A stretch of DNA of 64,000 bases from Protopterus annectens (lineage: Eukaryota; Chordata; Ceratodontiformes; Protopteridae). This document shows, in pieces, positions 1 to 13,223 of the stretch. Below the pieces are notes generated by a model. That model searched no databases, had not been told where the DNA came from, and worked only from the letters and a program-made list of their open reading frames with translations. The stretch's first letter is position 1. Each line of letters starts with the position of its first letter. Location of the stretch: assembly GCF_019279795.1 (NCBI RefSeq), contig NC_056747.1, forward strand, positions 1,007,853,157 to 1,007,917,156, in the 5' to 3' direction. The position numbers and the translations under genes are program-made.

Positions 1-3000
1 ACACCAAGCAGAATTTATAGATAAACAGATATACTCAGAAATCCAAAATCAAATTACCAAACTTAAACAGAATAAAGCACTCGGCAACGATGGTATCATA
101 CCTGAATTATTTAAAATTATGCCCAAAAATGTTCTTTTTTTACTTCATAATGTGTACTTAACAGTTTAGAATAACTCCATAACCCCTCCTTCTTGGAAAT
201 ATAGATTTATATCACCCATCTTGAAACCTAAGACCCTAAGTATTGTTCTTCATACAGACCTATTTCATTATTGAATGCGGATTACAAAATGTTTATGAAT
301 ATTTATACCAAAATACTAAGAAAATTCCTACCATATCTAATAGAGCAAGATCAATCAGGCTTTATTGTTAATAGAAACAAATTTGACAATATTAAAAGAA
401 CATTAGCATTAATTGATTACTCTCAAAGAAGGAAAAAAAAATCTGACACTAATAAGTCTGGATATAAACTCAGTCTTCGATTCTATAAACTGGGACTATT
501 TGCTTATTTTACTTGAATGCCTAAAGTTCTCAAGAAAATTTTATTGATTTATTAGAACACTTATATAAAGGGGCATTAGCATATATTAAAAGGGTTCCTA
601 TCAGCAGACCAAAGACACATGTTTTCGAATGCATCTTGGTTGAACTGACAAAACCAAAACTGCAAAATATCGAAGTGGCATGTAAGCGAATTCTTTCCCT
701 AGGAAATAATTTGCTTGGCCACTTCGATACTTTGCCATTTTTGGCAGTGTAGTGTGGTCTTGGAGTTGGTATATTTAAGTAGGGGGGTGTGGGGGTGAAG
801 CCCCCCACTTAATCTTATGTTATAATGTGCTTACTTTTTTTTTTGTTGGAACAGCGATTTTATTTTCCCTTGGAAAAAAATCGCTGTTCTGACAGTTCGG
901 TTTTGTAAGCTTTCGCTTACACGGGGTCGATTAATTACCATTCACTTACCTAAGCATTTGGTGATCTAATATAGACCCTATTAACATAGGCTCATCTATC
1001 TCAACTAATATACCCATTGTTAAAGGAACAAAACAAGGCTGCCCAATTTCTCCTTTACTATTTTCTCTAATAATGGAACCTTGGCCTAATAATATAAGGA
1101 AAAATAAAAATATAGAAGAGCTAGAAATTAATAAGGAAACAGTCTCCAAAATTCAGCTTTTTGTTGATGATGTCTTTATAACCTCAAAAGGAAATGATTC
1201 CTCCTTAGCCTCATTATTTGATTCCATTGATGAATTTAAAAAAAAAATGACAGGTTTATCATTCAATGAGGGCAAAACCAAAATCTTACCCATATACTCA
1301 AGCAAAAAGAAAACAAAGGCTATTGACAATAAATATAAGCACAATACTGATTAAATTGTGTATTTAGGAATCATTCTGGCTAAAGACATCAAAACAATAA
1401 TACAATTAAATTACAGTAAATGTTATGAAAACATTCAAACACTTTTAATGAGATGGAAAACTATTTTTTTACATTTGAAGAAAGACTATTATAAAAATGA
1501 TAATCCTTCCTAAGATCCTTTATATTATCCAATCTATCATATTACTACCCACCAAAACACTAATTAAAAAATTAAACTCAATGTTGATAACATTTTTCTG
1601 GTACCCAAAGAAACCAAGAATAGCCTTCAAATATCATTTAAACAGCTGGAACAAAGGGGGTATAGCTTTCCCATATATAAACCTATATTCAAGTTCTTCC
1701 ATAATATGAACCCTAACTCAATTATTAGATACTTCTTACTCAGCCAAATGGAAAATGTACTGGGAAGCAATAAGTACAGAATTAATTACAAAACTACAAC
1801 CATATAAAATAGATTTATTAAATAACCCAATGTTATGGATTTTAGAAGATCATTTTACCACTCATATTTTGCCTAATCATCCAGAAAATTACATCCTTAA
1901 TATCCTAACAACTTTTAGAAATGTTATATATAACCACCCTATCTACAAAGAATGGATTTTTTTTAGGTTCCCTATTGCCTTTACCCAAAAAATCTTGTTA
2001 ACTTCTGACCCATATAAAATCTCTTCACTCAAACAGAAAGAACTAACATTTTGGTTTCAGTTGATTTCAGATAGAAGAGTTAAGAGCACAGATCTGATAA
2101 TATAAGAATTTGAACTGGACAAATCTTTATGGTTAGATATACAAACCATTAGACTATTTCTAAACAATAAACTAGGCTTGATTTCACCCACAAATAGACA
2201 GGACTCTCATATCTTAATAGATTTTTTGGAATTAACATTACAACATAAATCCCCTTATTCAGGTAAACTCTCCTATATATATATATAAAATCATCAGAGA
2301 TGAAACATATACGTGCCCTGAAAGCTTCTGGAACTATTATTCAACAACTACTAATAAATATCCCAGTGATCAAGATAAATTAATTATACTGGAATCAGTA
2401 GGCAAGACAACCTTTTCCCTTAAGTGGAGATTATATACATGGAGATTTTTGTATATATCCTTTTACACACCTCAGATAATGAATAAAATCAATCAAAAAG
2501 AAAATATACGCAACAAATGTAAGTCAGGGTCTAACATAGGATGGGCACATATGTTCTATGATTGCTCTGAACTGAATATCTATTGGGAGAAAGTTGACAG
2601 ATTATTACAAGCCTTATTCACTGATAATTTCACATTAAGTAGATCTATGGTTTTATTCAATACTCCTGTACCTAGCTGTGTTAAAAAAAAATAAAATATC
2701 CCTTACTTTGGTCAATATTAGCTATGGCCAGAAAGATCATCACAAGAAATTGGATATCGGATTCCCCTCTGACCTTCACTGAGTTTAAGATTGGTATAAC
2801 TGATTTATTGTCTCTTACAGACTTTGACTATAAAATCACAAACATCTAGAAAAACTCATGCTTATTATATGAGGGTAAACTTACAGAAACTGTTAAAAAA
2901 AGAGTAAATCACACCATGAATTACTTTATATTTACAGAACTTGTTAAGAATAACTCATACCATGATTTGTTATAAATATTTAGCAATGAAAGTTTGTCAG

Positions 3001-3137
3001 CGAATGTGTTTGTAAATACTTTAGTTGTTTTCTTCTCTGTTATGCAATGTACCAATTGATTTTGAACAATTTCCTGTTAAAATATATGAGATTGTTTGTT
3101 TGTTTTATTTAAAATCAATAAAAGTTGTTTAAAAAAA
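1..3137 (+). mobile_element. L1/Tx1-type LINE, ORF2 RT and C-terminus, cut by window start
   Basis: The region reads in broken frames as a non-LTR retrotransposon ORF2. Near 75-115 is a segment like the RT entry motif (KLKQNKALGNDGI). Around 1020-1080 is GTKQGCPISPLLFSLIMEP, the usual L1-clade RT block, followed at about 1156 by LFVDDVF in place of F/YADD. A C-terminal cysteine/histidine segment lies at 2515-2600 (C, H, C spacing followed by a tryptophan). The 3' end near 3110-3137 (AATCAATAAAAGTTGTTTAAAAAAA) resembles a LINE tail with polyadenylation signal. There are numerous stops and frameshifts, so it is inactive. The 5' part lies outside the window. A MITE interrupts it at 590-980. L1/Tx1 clade is my best reading; exact family unknown. 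Confidence 0.8.
590..980. mobile_element. TTAA-flanked foldback MITE inside the L1
   Basis: The insertion is flanked by TTAA at 586-589 and 981-984. Its ends are imperfect inverted repeats (AAAGGGTTCCTATCAGCAGACC at the left; the right end read in reverse starts TAGGGTCTATATTAGATCACC). Removing the element and one TTAA restores an open L1 frame reading ALAYINIGSSIS. Internally there are four hairpins: 669-728 (ATCGAAGTGGC with GCCACTTCGAT), 780-810 (G-run against C-run), 848-890 (GGAACAGCGATTTT with its complement) and 905-920 (GTAAGC/GCTTAC). TTAA target sites are typical of piggyBac and Kolobok superfamilies; I cannot decide between them. No transposase is encoded. Confidence 0.75.
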
Positions 3138-3834
3138 TCAGATATCATGTATCATATTATTGAAACATAATGCTGATGCTTTTAGTATAATAGTGCTGTG
3201 ATACTGTATCCACCACAAAGCATGTGGTGTTTATAGTACCACCATCACTACTGCAATATTGCAGTGGCAATAAGCTGTAGTTCTTTATACAAAATAATAT
3301 GTTTTCTAAAAAAAACAAAAAAAAGACAGAAGTAAATCATTCACATCCCACACCACTGGCACTTTGAGAAGTAGAGAAGCTCAGCTGTTAAAGGGTGCCA
3401 GAAGTAACTATTCTGGATTCTGGCATCACATAATGTCATTATATAGTATTACTGCAGTAGTCCTGTACCTTCCTGCAGAGACCATGGGGAATATTACAGC
3501 AAAGTGTGTACTATGCTATCAGAAGTTAAGATATCTTATAATTTAGGAAAAACAGAGGTACAAGTAAAATGGAACATATTATCATCTATTGGATTATCAA
3601 GTCTATGCACCCCAAAAGATAATTTCCATGAGTGCTACTAAACCACTGTAATATTATGTGAACTTCAACTAAGTTATACAAAGTAGGAGGTGCAGGGTAA
3701 TGTTATAAATTTGCCTTCTCTCCTACTTCACCGAGGGCTTTTAATTCGGCAATTTTTTTTTATTTTTATTAATTTTTACATTTTTGTGGAAATTGTCTTT
3801 TGTGAATGATACACTTAATGAAAGATGCCATAAT
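3138..3834. other. Unassigned AT-rich DNA
   Basis: Lies between the L1 tail and the first (AT)n tract. One short open frame (3364-3546) has no recognisable domain. I see no transposon ends or RNA gene here. Confidence 0.5.

Positions 3835-5615
<1,781 letters not shown>

Positions 5616-5673
<58 letters not shown>
5616..5673. repeat. (AT)n microsatellite, about 57 bp
   Basis: Pure TA dinucleotide run preceded by a GTAGGTGTGTATATA transition, so possibly a former (GT)n(AT)n compound repeat. Confidence 0.97.
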
Positions 5674-5677
<4 letters not shown>

Positions 5678-6625
5678 AGACACACTCAAATAACTATGAC
5701 TAAAAGCCTAATTTATATAGTCCATAACTATTTAAAATTTTCAAGTAATATTTAATATTTATGGTATCATTAAGACCAGGTGGTCTGTCACCAGCTAGCA
5801 ATAATTGCCATCATATTTCTTTAACTTCAAACAGATTATTGTAGTCAGCACCCTAAAGCTAATGTTTACATAGTTAACAATAAATAATAAAAATATTTTT
5901 AAAATAAACACCCCAAACTGTGCTTTGTTAAAGCATTTGTGTCATCTTTTTTTTCTGAACTGCATACTAGTATTCATATATACAATGTGTTAAGGTTCTA
6001 ATTGTCTTACCTACGTAAAACTTATTACAGGTGGACCATTTAGCAATGTAAACTATTGCAGAATTTATACAAGTATAATCTCAGTGTTCATTCAAACTGA
6101 GAAGTTTGCATAGTCAATGCTTTTTTTTTTTTTTTTTTTTTACTAAGTGGCCCTCAACTAGTATGACATAGAGATTTATGACTCGACATGCTGTTTTTCA
6201 TTTAAAAAGGAAGCAAGCTGTATATGAACGTATTGTTCAAAACAGAAAACTTATAGGCTTAAATCATTTGACAAAAGTGATGCTGGAAAGGATATTGGAT
6301 AATAATTTTGGAATACTAAAGTACAAAGTAAAAGCATTTGTCAAGTTATTTTGGCAAGGGTTGTCTGTGGAAATAGAACACAAGTTTAAAATTGTACTTT
6401 GTGCAACTCTTATTACAATAATGTTTCAAGAAAATTAATGATCTCTTATTCTGCTCCGGGTGGAAATAAAACCAAAAATGAGAACCCTGTGGAGGATAGT
6501 AGGAATATTTTAGTTTAAGTTGGTAAGCACTTGCATATTTAAATATAGAAAAAAAAATTAACAACAAATAGAACAAAGTTAGTTTAAACATTAAAATGTG
6601 AATCACATGACATAAAACTGACCAT
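5674..6625. other. Unassigned DNA with a poly(T) tract
   Basis: Contains a T homopolymer of more than 20 at 6120-6141, which could be the reversed poly(A) of a lost minus-strand retrocopy. A + strand open frame of 86 codons follows (6178-6438), with no recognisable domain. I assign nothing further. Confidence 0.4.
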
Positions 6626-6639
6626 TCAAAACTGTGTAC

Positions 6640-6960
6640 ACCACCAGAAAAAAGGAAGAAATAGGCACATTTTGGAGAAATACCTGTATAGGCCCTGTGA
6701 ACATAACAAAGATGCTGAATGGATAGATAAAATAAAAAGAAACAGTAAGAAGTTCAAATGTACAGGATATGAAATGGGATGAAGTAATGGCCAGAGAAAT
6801 TGAAACACTGTTAACAAAAGCTCCTAAATGGAAAGATCCAGTCCCAGATGCAGTACTAATTTCTGGCTAAAAGTGTTACATGAAGATTTAACCCTGAGTA
6901 TTTTATGGTTATATGAATGGCTGGGACTGGATTGAGAAAGTGGAGCTGTGGTCCCCATTT
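6640..6960 (+). mobile_element. LINE RT N-terminal relic
   Basis: Across two frames the translation gives YRPCEHNKDAEWIDKIK, then REIETLLTKAPKWKDPVPDA, then FWLKVLHEDLTLSILWLYEW. The order (H-N-x-x-A-E-W-I, then K-A-P-x-W-K-x-P-x-P-D, then F-W-L-K) is the pattern upstream of and entering the RT domain in some non-LTR retrotransposons, possibly the R4/Dong group. Only about 320 bp survives, with at least two frameshifts. The clade is from memory and uncertain. Confidence 0.55.
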
Positions 6961-7199
6961 GCAAAAAGGTCCAGAGACTGGGGAAACCTTAGACAGCCAT
7001 TACTTTTTTTAGCTGTTATAACACCTGTAGTAGCCTTATGGTAGGCATGAGCTGTTAAAACAGCTATTTTTCCCTCATTATACTTTGTTCTAAGGAGTCA
7101 CCTAGCTTTAGTGTTGTAACAGCTGTTTGATTATTTTCCTATATCTTTTTCTGTGTTGCTGTGGTAACAGCTGTTTGACCCCTCTATCACCTTTTAGAA

Positions 7200-9165
7200 A
7201 GAGATGACTTCCCTCACCCTCCCAGGAAAAGAATATTCCAGGGTACTTAAAAATGAGACTTCATGCAACAGCAGAGACTTTTATTCAGAAGAAGTGAAGA
7301 TTTCAAGTGAAAGCATATGGCAGAGTGCTGGGAAGGAGACAATAGATAAAAGTCCAGCTTTTGTTTCAGGAAGAACAATTCAGATTCTGTCCAGGCTGTG
7401 GAGCAGTGGATGAATGGATATCAGAGAGGACATAGAAGTGCACTACTAGAGTGAACATGTTTTTTGTGAACTTGGAGAAGCCATAGGCCATGTACCCTGA
7501 AAAGTCTTGGGGAAGTGTTATAACAATAAAGGGTTCCAGCGATGCTACTGCTACTGCAAGCCATTTGGTTCCACTGCCTGAGTGAGATTTATGTCCATAT
7601 TCTCAGCATTAAGTTGAATACATTCAAGGTGGACATAGGACTCAGTTAAGGGTGTATCTTGACTACTCTCCTGCATGTGACATTTATGGACAGGGTATAC
7701 ATGGTTTGGAGAATGTCCAGTTTTGGAAGTTAGGTATGAGAATATGAGGTTTAAATCATTGTTGTTTAGAAATTATGTTACTCTGTTAGCCTCGAGTAAC
7801 TATGACCTCCAGAATGCTCTGGTGTTACTGACTGCCGAGTGTGAAATGGTAAGAAGGAAAATCAGCAGCTCCAAATAAGAAGTCATAGTTATCTCCTGAA
7901 AAATCCCGCAGTAGTGGTGCTGCGGTAGCATTGTCGCCTCGCAGCAAGACGTTGTCCCATTCGATTCTCAGCTAGAGCGTCTTCTGTGTGGAGGCATGCA
8001 TGAATGAGCGTGCCTTCATTGAAGTTTGTGGGTCAGGGATGGTAACTCGGCACGTAAAAATCCACTACCAAACATTAGTGGACCGGAGTTCCACTGTAGC
8101 GACCCCTAAACGGGATAAGCTGAAAGACACAACAAGTTATCTCCTGAAAAAGAAGATATTTCTCTTTCTTGATAAGGAGGAAGCAGTTACCTAGGGTAGC
8201 GAAGTTTGATTATCCTTCGGGGTCTTGTTCATGCATGAAGGTAGAAGGTGATCAGAAAACTGACCAGCTAATATGTGCAGCAGAGACACAGCTTAAAGCT
8301 GCTTGCTCAGATCATCTGAGTTTGAGTCACAGCAATTCAGGCACTATAGCCCAAGTTGATATTTGTTCATACTTCACTGCTCCCTTCTTATTGGAGTAAA
8401 ATAGTAATATTTAAAGGACTGCAAGTTGTGGGTGGTCTGAGGTCAGTGCATCTAACAGAAAGTGTAAGCGAGTTATTACATTGCCTGCCAGTGATCATGC
8501 TTTATCCAAGATGCATTAACCTTGGAGTGAGAATAATAAAGTAAAGGGAGTGTGGGAGGCAAATGCTTTTTATGCAGGTCTCATTAGTTTGTAAAGTGAT
8601 AGTCTCAGCTAAGTGCATTATGAGAAAGTGGCTGTCAATCTGCCATTGAAGAACAGTGAACAAGCTAGGGCAATACAAGTCTGCTGAATCAAAGAAATGT
8701 AGTTGATCACAGGCATTGCACCAGACTGTGGTGTGAAACTAATAGATGAATCATAGGATGACACTCTCAGTTTGCTTTTCAGTTTTTCTTCCATTCTTAC
8801 AGTTAGTCATGTGGTTTGGGAAATATCCAAAAGGATAACAGCTCAGATGCAATCAGCAAAAATTAGGTTGCTTCACAGGGTAGCTGGGATCACTCTTAAT
8901 GGAGTGAGAAGCTTGTCAGTCTAGACGGTCTTCAGACTACATACCCTGCTCTTCCATGTTGAGTGGATGAGTCAATTAAGGTGCTTAAGGTACCTTATCA
9001 AACTGCAACCAGCTCTGAGGAAGTCCCTGAGCAGACTCAGTAAGGGGATGGTTTATATCCCTCAGCTTACATGTCAATTTCTGAGGATCCAACAGCAAGG
9101 GCTGTTTTTGGGAATGTGGTGGTCTGGTCTATCCTGCTCAGGCTGCTTCTGTTATTAACTTCACA
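7200..9165 (+). mobile_element. Second LINE relic (RT to C-terminus)
   Basis: Scattered frames match a non-LTR RT. TLPGKEYSRVLKN lies at about 7210-7250, CPGCGAVDEW near 7392 and MFFVNLEK near 7460. VTLLASSNYDLQNALVLLTAEC lies at about 7780-7850, and the FGVLFMHEG block near 8215 follows the palm. Downstream, RVAGITLNGVRS (about 8880) and LLFHVEWMSQLRCLRYLIK (about 8950) fit the conserved C-terminal segment of the same kind of LINE. The coding order is maintained over 2 kb but frames are broken throughout. A SINE interrupts it at 7904-8134. I do not assign a clade. Confidence 0.6.
7904..8134 (+). mobile_element. tRNA-derived SINE with RTE-like tail and 17-bp TSD
   Basis: The 231-bp insertion is flanked by identical copies of AGTTATCTCCTGAAAAA (7887-7903 and 8135-8151). 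The head resembles a tRNA promoter: a box A-like TGGTGCTGCGGTAGC and a box B-like TTCGATTCT about 40 bp later. The 3' end (GCGACCCCTAAACGGGATA, then AGCTGAAAGA) closely matches the 3' end of the RTE LINE at 36.78 kb (GCGACCCCTAACGGGAACAG, then CCGAAAGA). Sharing a LINE tail is how SINEs borrow the LINE reverse transcriptase, so this SINE was probably mobilised by that RTE family. The perfect TSD suggests a fairly recent insertion. Confidence 0.85.
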
Positions 9166-9877
9166 AGGACAAGCAGTTTAGCAAATGATGGCAATGATGA
9201 TTTAAAAATGATATTTCCTTTAACCTTAGTGAATCAGAAAATAAAGTGACTTTTTTTTACTTCAACCCTCAAAAACTTTTCTTAAGAAAAGAAACAAATG
9301 AGCATGGACCAAAATCTCCATCTCAGATCATTAACTGTGAAGAAAGGTTGAGCAAAAGGACTGCAAAAATGTTTACTCAAGAAATAAGAGTGAGGAACTT
9401 TGCTGATGAGTCATTACCTGTACATAAAAATGAAAGACATTTGTTGATTTGAAGAATAAATTTTAGATTTTTTTGCGACTCAGCTGTTATGCAATTATGG
9501 GCACCCTCCCTAACGAGGTTCCATTTGTTTCCACCATAATGCCAAACCCAGTTACATGTCAAGACTTATTTCAGGGTGCTTGCCTCCTCTTCAGGAAGAA
9601 GTCATCTCATGTACATTGATAAGCCAGGGTAGTGTGCAGGTAAGATATAGTTAGTGATGGAGCAGAAATGCTATCTTACCAGTGGTAGATGGTGGCTTCA
9701 GAGCAAGGGGGTCTCAGAAAACAACTGAGTGAGTCTTTGCTGCAGTGCTGCTAACCCTCTTCCAATGTAAAAGTAGAGAAGATGCTTTTAACTTATCACA
9801 TTGTGCCGCCAACTTCCATATCTCTAACTCGGGTTGAATGCCTGGATCCCCATGCTAAGTAGTCTAATGCACTTTAT
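9166..9877. other. Unassigned DNA
   Basis: Short open frames on both strands (for example 9246-9452) carry no recognisable domain. I see no termini or RNA gene. Confidence 0.4.
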
Positions 9878-10183
9878 CATACCTCTCAAATGTCTATGAT
9901 TTCACACAACATTCATTATTTTTCCCAATATTTTTGCCTTCTCCCTTGTAAATTTTGATTTTCCTGTAAATCACAAATAATTATAGTCAGTCTATAATGT
10001 CAGTCATTAGAGCTTCATACTTCTTAATTTTCAGAAAATGAATGTTAATTCAAACCTGCTGTCCTATTAACTTTTTAAGCAAATTGTTGTAATATTAAAA
10101 AAACTGCCCCTGATTTTGGGCCTTTGCTCAGTATTATTTTTAGCTTTGCCTGGAATTCTTGATAATAGAAGTTGAGAGATATG
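9878..10183 (+). mobile_element. TIR MITE, copy a
   Basis: Begins CATACCTCTCAA and ends TTGAGAGATATG, forming 12-bp near-perfect terminal inverted repeats about 306 bp apart. The interior (CCTGCTGTCCTATTAACTTT through CTGCCCCTGATTTTGGGCC) aligns with the copies at 17,582, 40,741, 51,162 and 54,191. It is non-coding. It abuts the DIRS left terminal repeat directly. Superfamily not determined. Confidence 0.75.
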
Positions 10184-10620
10184 TTTGCAATCTGATATTG
10201 TCAATCTTCATTTTATCCTTGACATATGGGTTTGGTTCCAATATTGGAACTGCCTCTGCCATTACCACAGCTCGCTCCAGTCAAAAACTCTCAAGCTTCA
10301 CCTCCACCCACAACCCCTCTCTCCCAATTACCTCAGATCTCATTTGCCGCTTTTTTGGACAGTTGCATTTTGTCAGAGCTCTTGAGTTTCTCTTATCTTG
10401 AAGGGTTTGATCCCCTCTGTCTTTAGTGAAGCCATATCTACAAGATTTTATCTTCCCAGGAGGATAAGCAGTTCTGGGCCAAAGGTTTAGCAGTGGATGC
10501 CATGGTCTTAGTGGCCACCATGAAAAAGGAACTCGCTGAAGAGAGTTCATCTCTCCACCCACCCAACAGGGAGTCTCGGGCTATGGATAGATTTGTGAAG
10601 TGAGTTTATGCTTCATTAAG
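10184..10620 (+). mobile_element. DIRS left terminal repeat, leader and start of gag
   Basis: From 10,198 the sequence TCAATCTTCATTTTATCC... is the imperfect reverse complement of 29,098-29,265, over about 140 bp at roughly 89% identity by eye. It is therefore the left inverted terminal repeat of a DIRS element. From about 10,367 to 10,620 it carries the leader and the first gag codons. This same 250-bp segment recurs at 16,233-16,480 with about 8% differences, where gag continues. Either one element was split with a long flanking duplication, or two DIRS copies lie side by side. Confidence 0.8.
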
Positions 10621-12469
10621 CCTAAAAGAAGAACATTCTAAAGAGTACTTATAGAGAACATTAGTGTTTTTTATTATCTTGTGTATCATATTGATGTTTG
10701 TATATACAAAGGGTTAACTTTCTCTCTGTTTTAGCCATGTAAAATCATCACATGCTAACCATGTGGCTACAGAGACCACCCATGTACTATTACAATCATA
10801 TCTTTCCATGACCTTTTCACCTTTATTTATTTATTTTTGTTAAAAGATGCCACTATATAACATATGATCAATGTTTATAAATCTGCAGTATCTAAAAACC
10901 AACAAGGATACATGCCCACTACTCTCTTCTCACAGTAGATATTATGAATGTCACAGTGTAATTCCAACAACAAAAAATAATTTGGGACCATTTTGTTGAA
11001 AAAATTATGAATTCTGTCTAGCTTGTCAACTAGTTTAGTATATTAGAATAGAATCTTCCAGTCTTTTGCAGTAATTTTCAGTTTCCTAAAAATCAGTACT
11101 GAAGGTCACTGAAGAAGCATTTACAAAATCCTTGTCCATCCTGTTTTTTGTACATCATTCTGCCAAGCAGTTAGACCTCCCTTCAAAACTGGAATATAGC
11201 TAACTCCTCTCTTCTTGCAGATATTATTCAAGTGTTAGTAACAAAGGATTCATTATACTCCCTACCCAAAGACGTGTAATTCAGAATTGAAAATTAAACT
11301 TTAAAATCACCCCTAGTGCTTAGCCAGGACAGGTGCACCTGTTCATTTTTGATAATGCTTTATTTAATGTGAGTCACATGATTACTATTGCTCTATATAT
11401 AACCATTCACAAAAGTTTGACTTCTAAATAGTTTACAAAGTTACCCATCATAACCATCAAAGAAAACCTTAATTCACAAAAGTACAACCTTTTTATTGAT
11501 ATTGGTCTACAAAACTTTAAAAAGTGGTGTGCCATCTAAATTCAAAAATACTTTTGACTCCAATTCATCCCCATACCATATCAGAAAAAAGTTCACAGAT
11601 CTTTCATAATATAGTGCATACTTGAAATTTTCAATTTTGCATAAAATAGTCCTCCATTCTTAGTCCATCACTACAAGGTTGTCAAATGTGAAGGTTACTG
11701 CAGACTCCATTGCCACATCATTGTCACCAACTTTTTTTTTTTTAAAGAACAAAATCAAAAGTACAAATAGACAAATATTTCATCATGTGTCATGGGTATA
11801 ATATTTATTAGTAACCTCCTAAAAAGTTCAATACCTTCTTCCAATTAGATGGATGATGATAAATAAGAATGTAATATCAGTAGTCACCGGTAATAAATCC
11901 TTTCCTGCCAAGTAGAATTGGCATACCTTAACTTTTCTATGAAATCCCAGAAATCTTTCAAGTAAGATGGGAATGAGTCAATTTATTTAGCAATAATGAA
12001 ATAGGCTCAGCCTTAAAACAAGGTGCCCAAGCCATGGTCTTAAAGGAGGGGGGATTCTGTTGTTTTTTGCATATCTTTTGTTTTCCAGATAGGACCTTCA
12101 ATATGTGATTTTCAGTGCTCATTGCATCTGTATGCAATAGATTATTCTAAAGTAAGTTTAATAAAATAGCATCATATTTTTATAGCCCTCATTAGTATTT
12201 CTTAGTTACTTCTCTTTGAAAACCTTCATCATTCAATGTTGTTCTCATCCTTTCGTTGTATCTTGAAATGTTTATTATCACCTCGCCATGTGCCCTTTAT
12301 CAGAATTCATAAACCAGTAGACCAGGAAGTAAAGTTTGGACAGAATATTTATTTAATATGTGTCATCTGTCACTCAGACTTTCCCAAAGACATGAATTTA
12401 ACAGACATTATGAGACAACATATAATCAATGCAAATAAAACCAAATCCACCAATAAAGGGAGCCAACCA
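10621..12469. other. Unassigned DNA between DIRS fragment and Penelope-like element
   Basis: AT-rich, with no recognisable coding segment beyond short chance frames. It lies inside the stretch bounded by the duplicated DIRS segment, so it is either part of the inserted DNA or older flanking sequence. Confidence 0.4.
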
Positions 12470-12526
12470 GAAGGATAACAATTCAAAAGGAAACTGACCA
12501 AGAACTAGCATTAAAATGTCTTTATT

Positions 12527-12565
12527 ACCGTTTTCATCCAACGGATATCAGACTTCATCAGAAAT
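12527..12565 (-). other. Degenerate hammerhead-like core in Penelope terminal repeat
   Basis: On the minus strand the sequence runs TTTCTGATGA, then a 15-20 nt segment ending in a small ATCC-GTT-GGAT hairpin, then GAAAACGG. CUGAUGA and GAAA are the invariant arms of the hammerhead catalytic core. The intervening stem has extra bases, so self-cleavage is doubtful. Confidence 0.4.
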
Positions 12566-12659
12566 ACCATAAAAATCACATTTCATTCTTATATACAATC
12601 TTCCATCCAATAAGAATAGTTTCCAATAATTTAATTAAATAAAACAATTGCCCACACAA

Positions 12660-13188
12660 ATTACTTCCTATTCTTTAAAAAATGTTTAATATTAATAGTT
12701 TCATTCAACCCAAGGTGACAGTCCACCCTTAATTGCAATTGCCATAAGGTTTCTTTTTGTTCAAGTCTATTTTTAAAATCCCCCTCTCTTATATCCTGTT
12801 GTATATAATCTAAAAAATAAAACAAAAATGTTTTAAACCCTAAGCAGACAAATGAATGTTTATATAGGGTATATAGGGTATTTTTTACATATTTCATTTT
12901 GATAGCATATAGGTGTTCCTTTATTCATTTTTGTAAAGACCTTGTGGTCCTTCCAATATAAAATATACATATAGACCAAACACCAGTGTATACCACCCCT
13001 TTAGACTGGCAGTTAAAATGTTTGTAACTCCCAAATGTTCCATCTATATGTGAAAAACAAATATAAGGTCCTTTGTGAATAGATCTGCAAGCAGAACAAA
13101 AGTTACACTTATAAGTCTCCTTTTCTTTGCTAGTATTAGGAGTAGTTAAAAAGTACCCATCATGTTGTAATAAATTCTTAAGGCTCAC
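12660..13188 (-). pseudogene. Penelope-like GIY-YIG endonuclease domain
   Basis: The first 87 codons (13,188 to 12,925) contain CNFCSAC, then HFNCQSKGVVYTGVWS, then IFYIGRTTRSLQK. This matches the usual Penelope arrangement: a cysteine zinc-finger-like segment, H-x-N-C, the first GIY-YIG strand (VVY) and the second (YIG), followed by R-x-x-x-L. The catalytic arginine of YIGRTTR is present. A stop follows at 12,925, and the remaining C-terminal half continues in broken frames to about 12,660. Function inferred: single-strand nicking of target DNA for insertion. Confidence 0.75.
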
Positions 13189-13223
13189 ATTTTCTCTATA
13201 AAGAAATTTAGGTTCTGGTCCTA

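Noticed and set aside
7904..7970. Possible true tRNA gene from box A and box B-like sequences
   Set aside because: Cloverleaf pairing is poor and the sequence is the head of a SINE with TSD and LINE-like tail.
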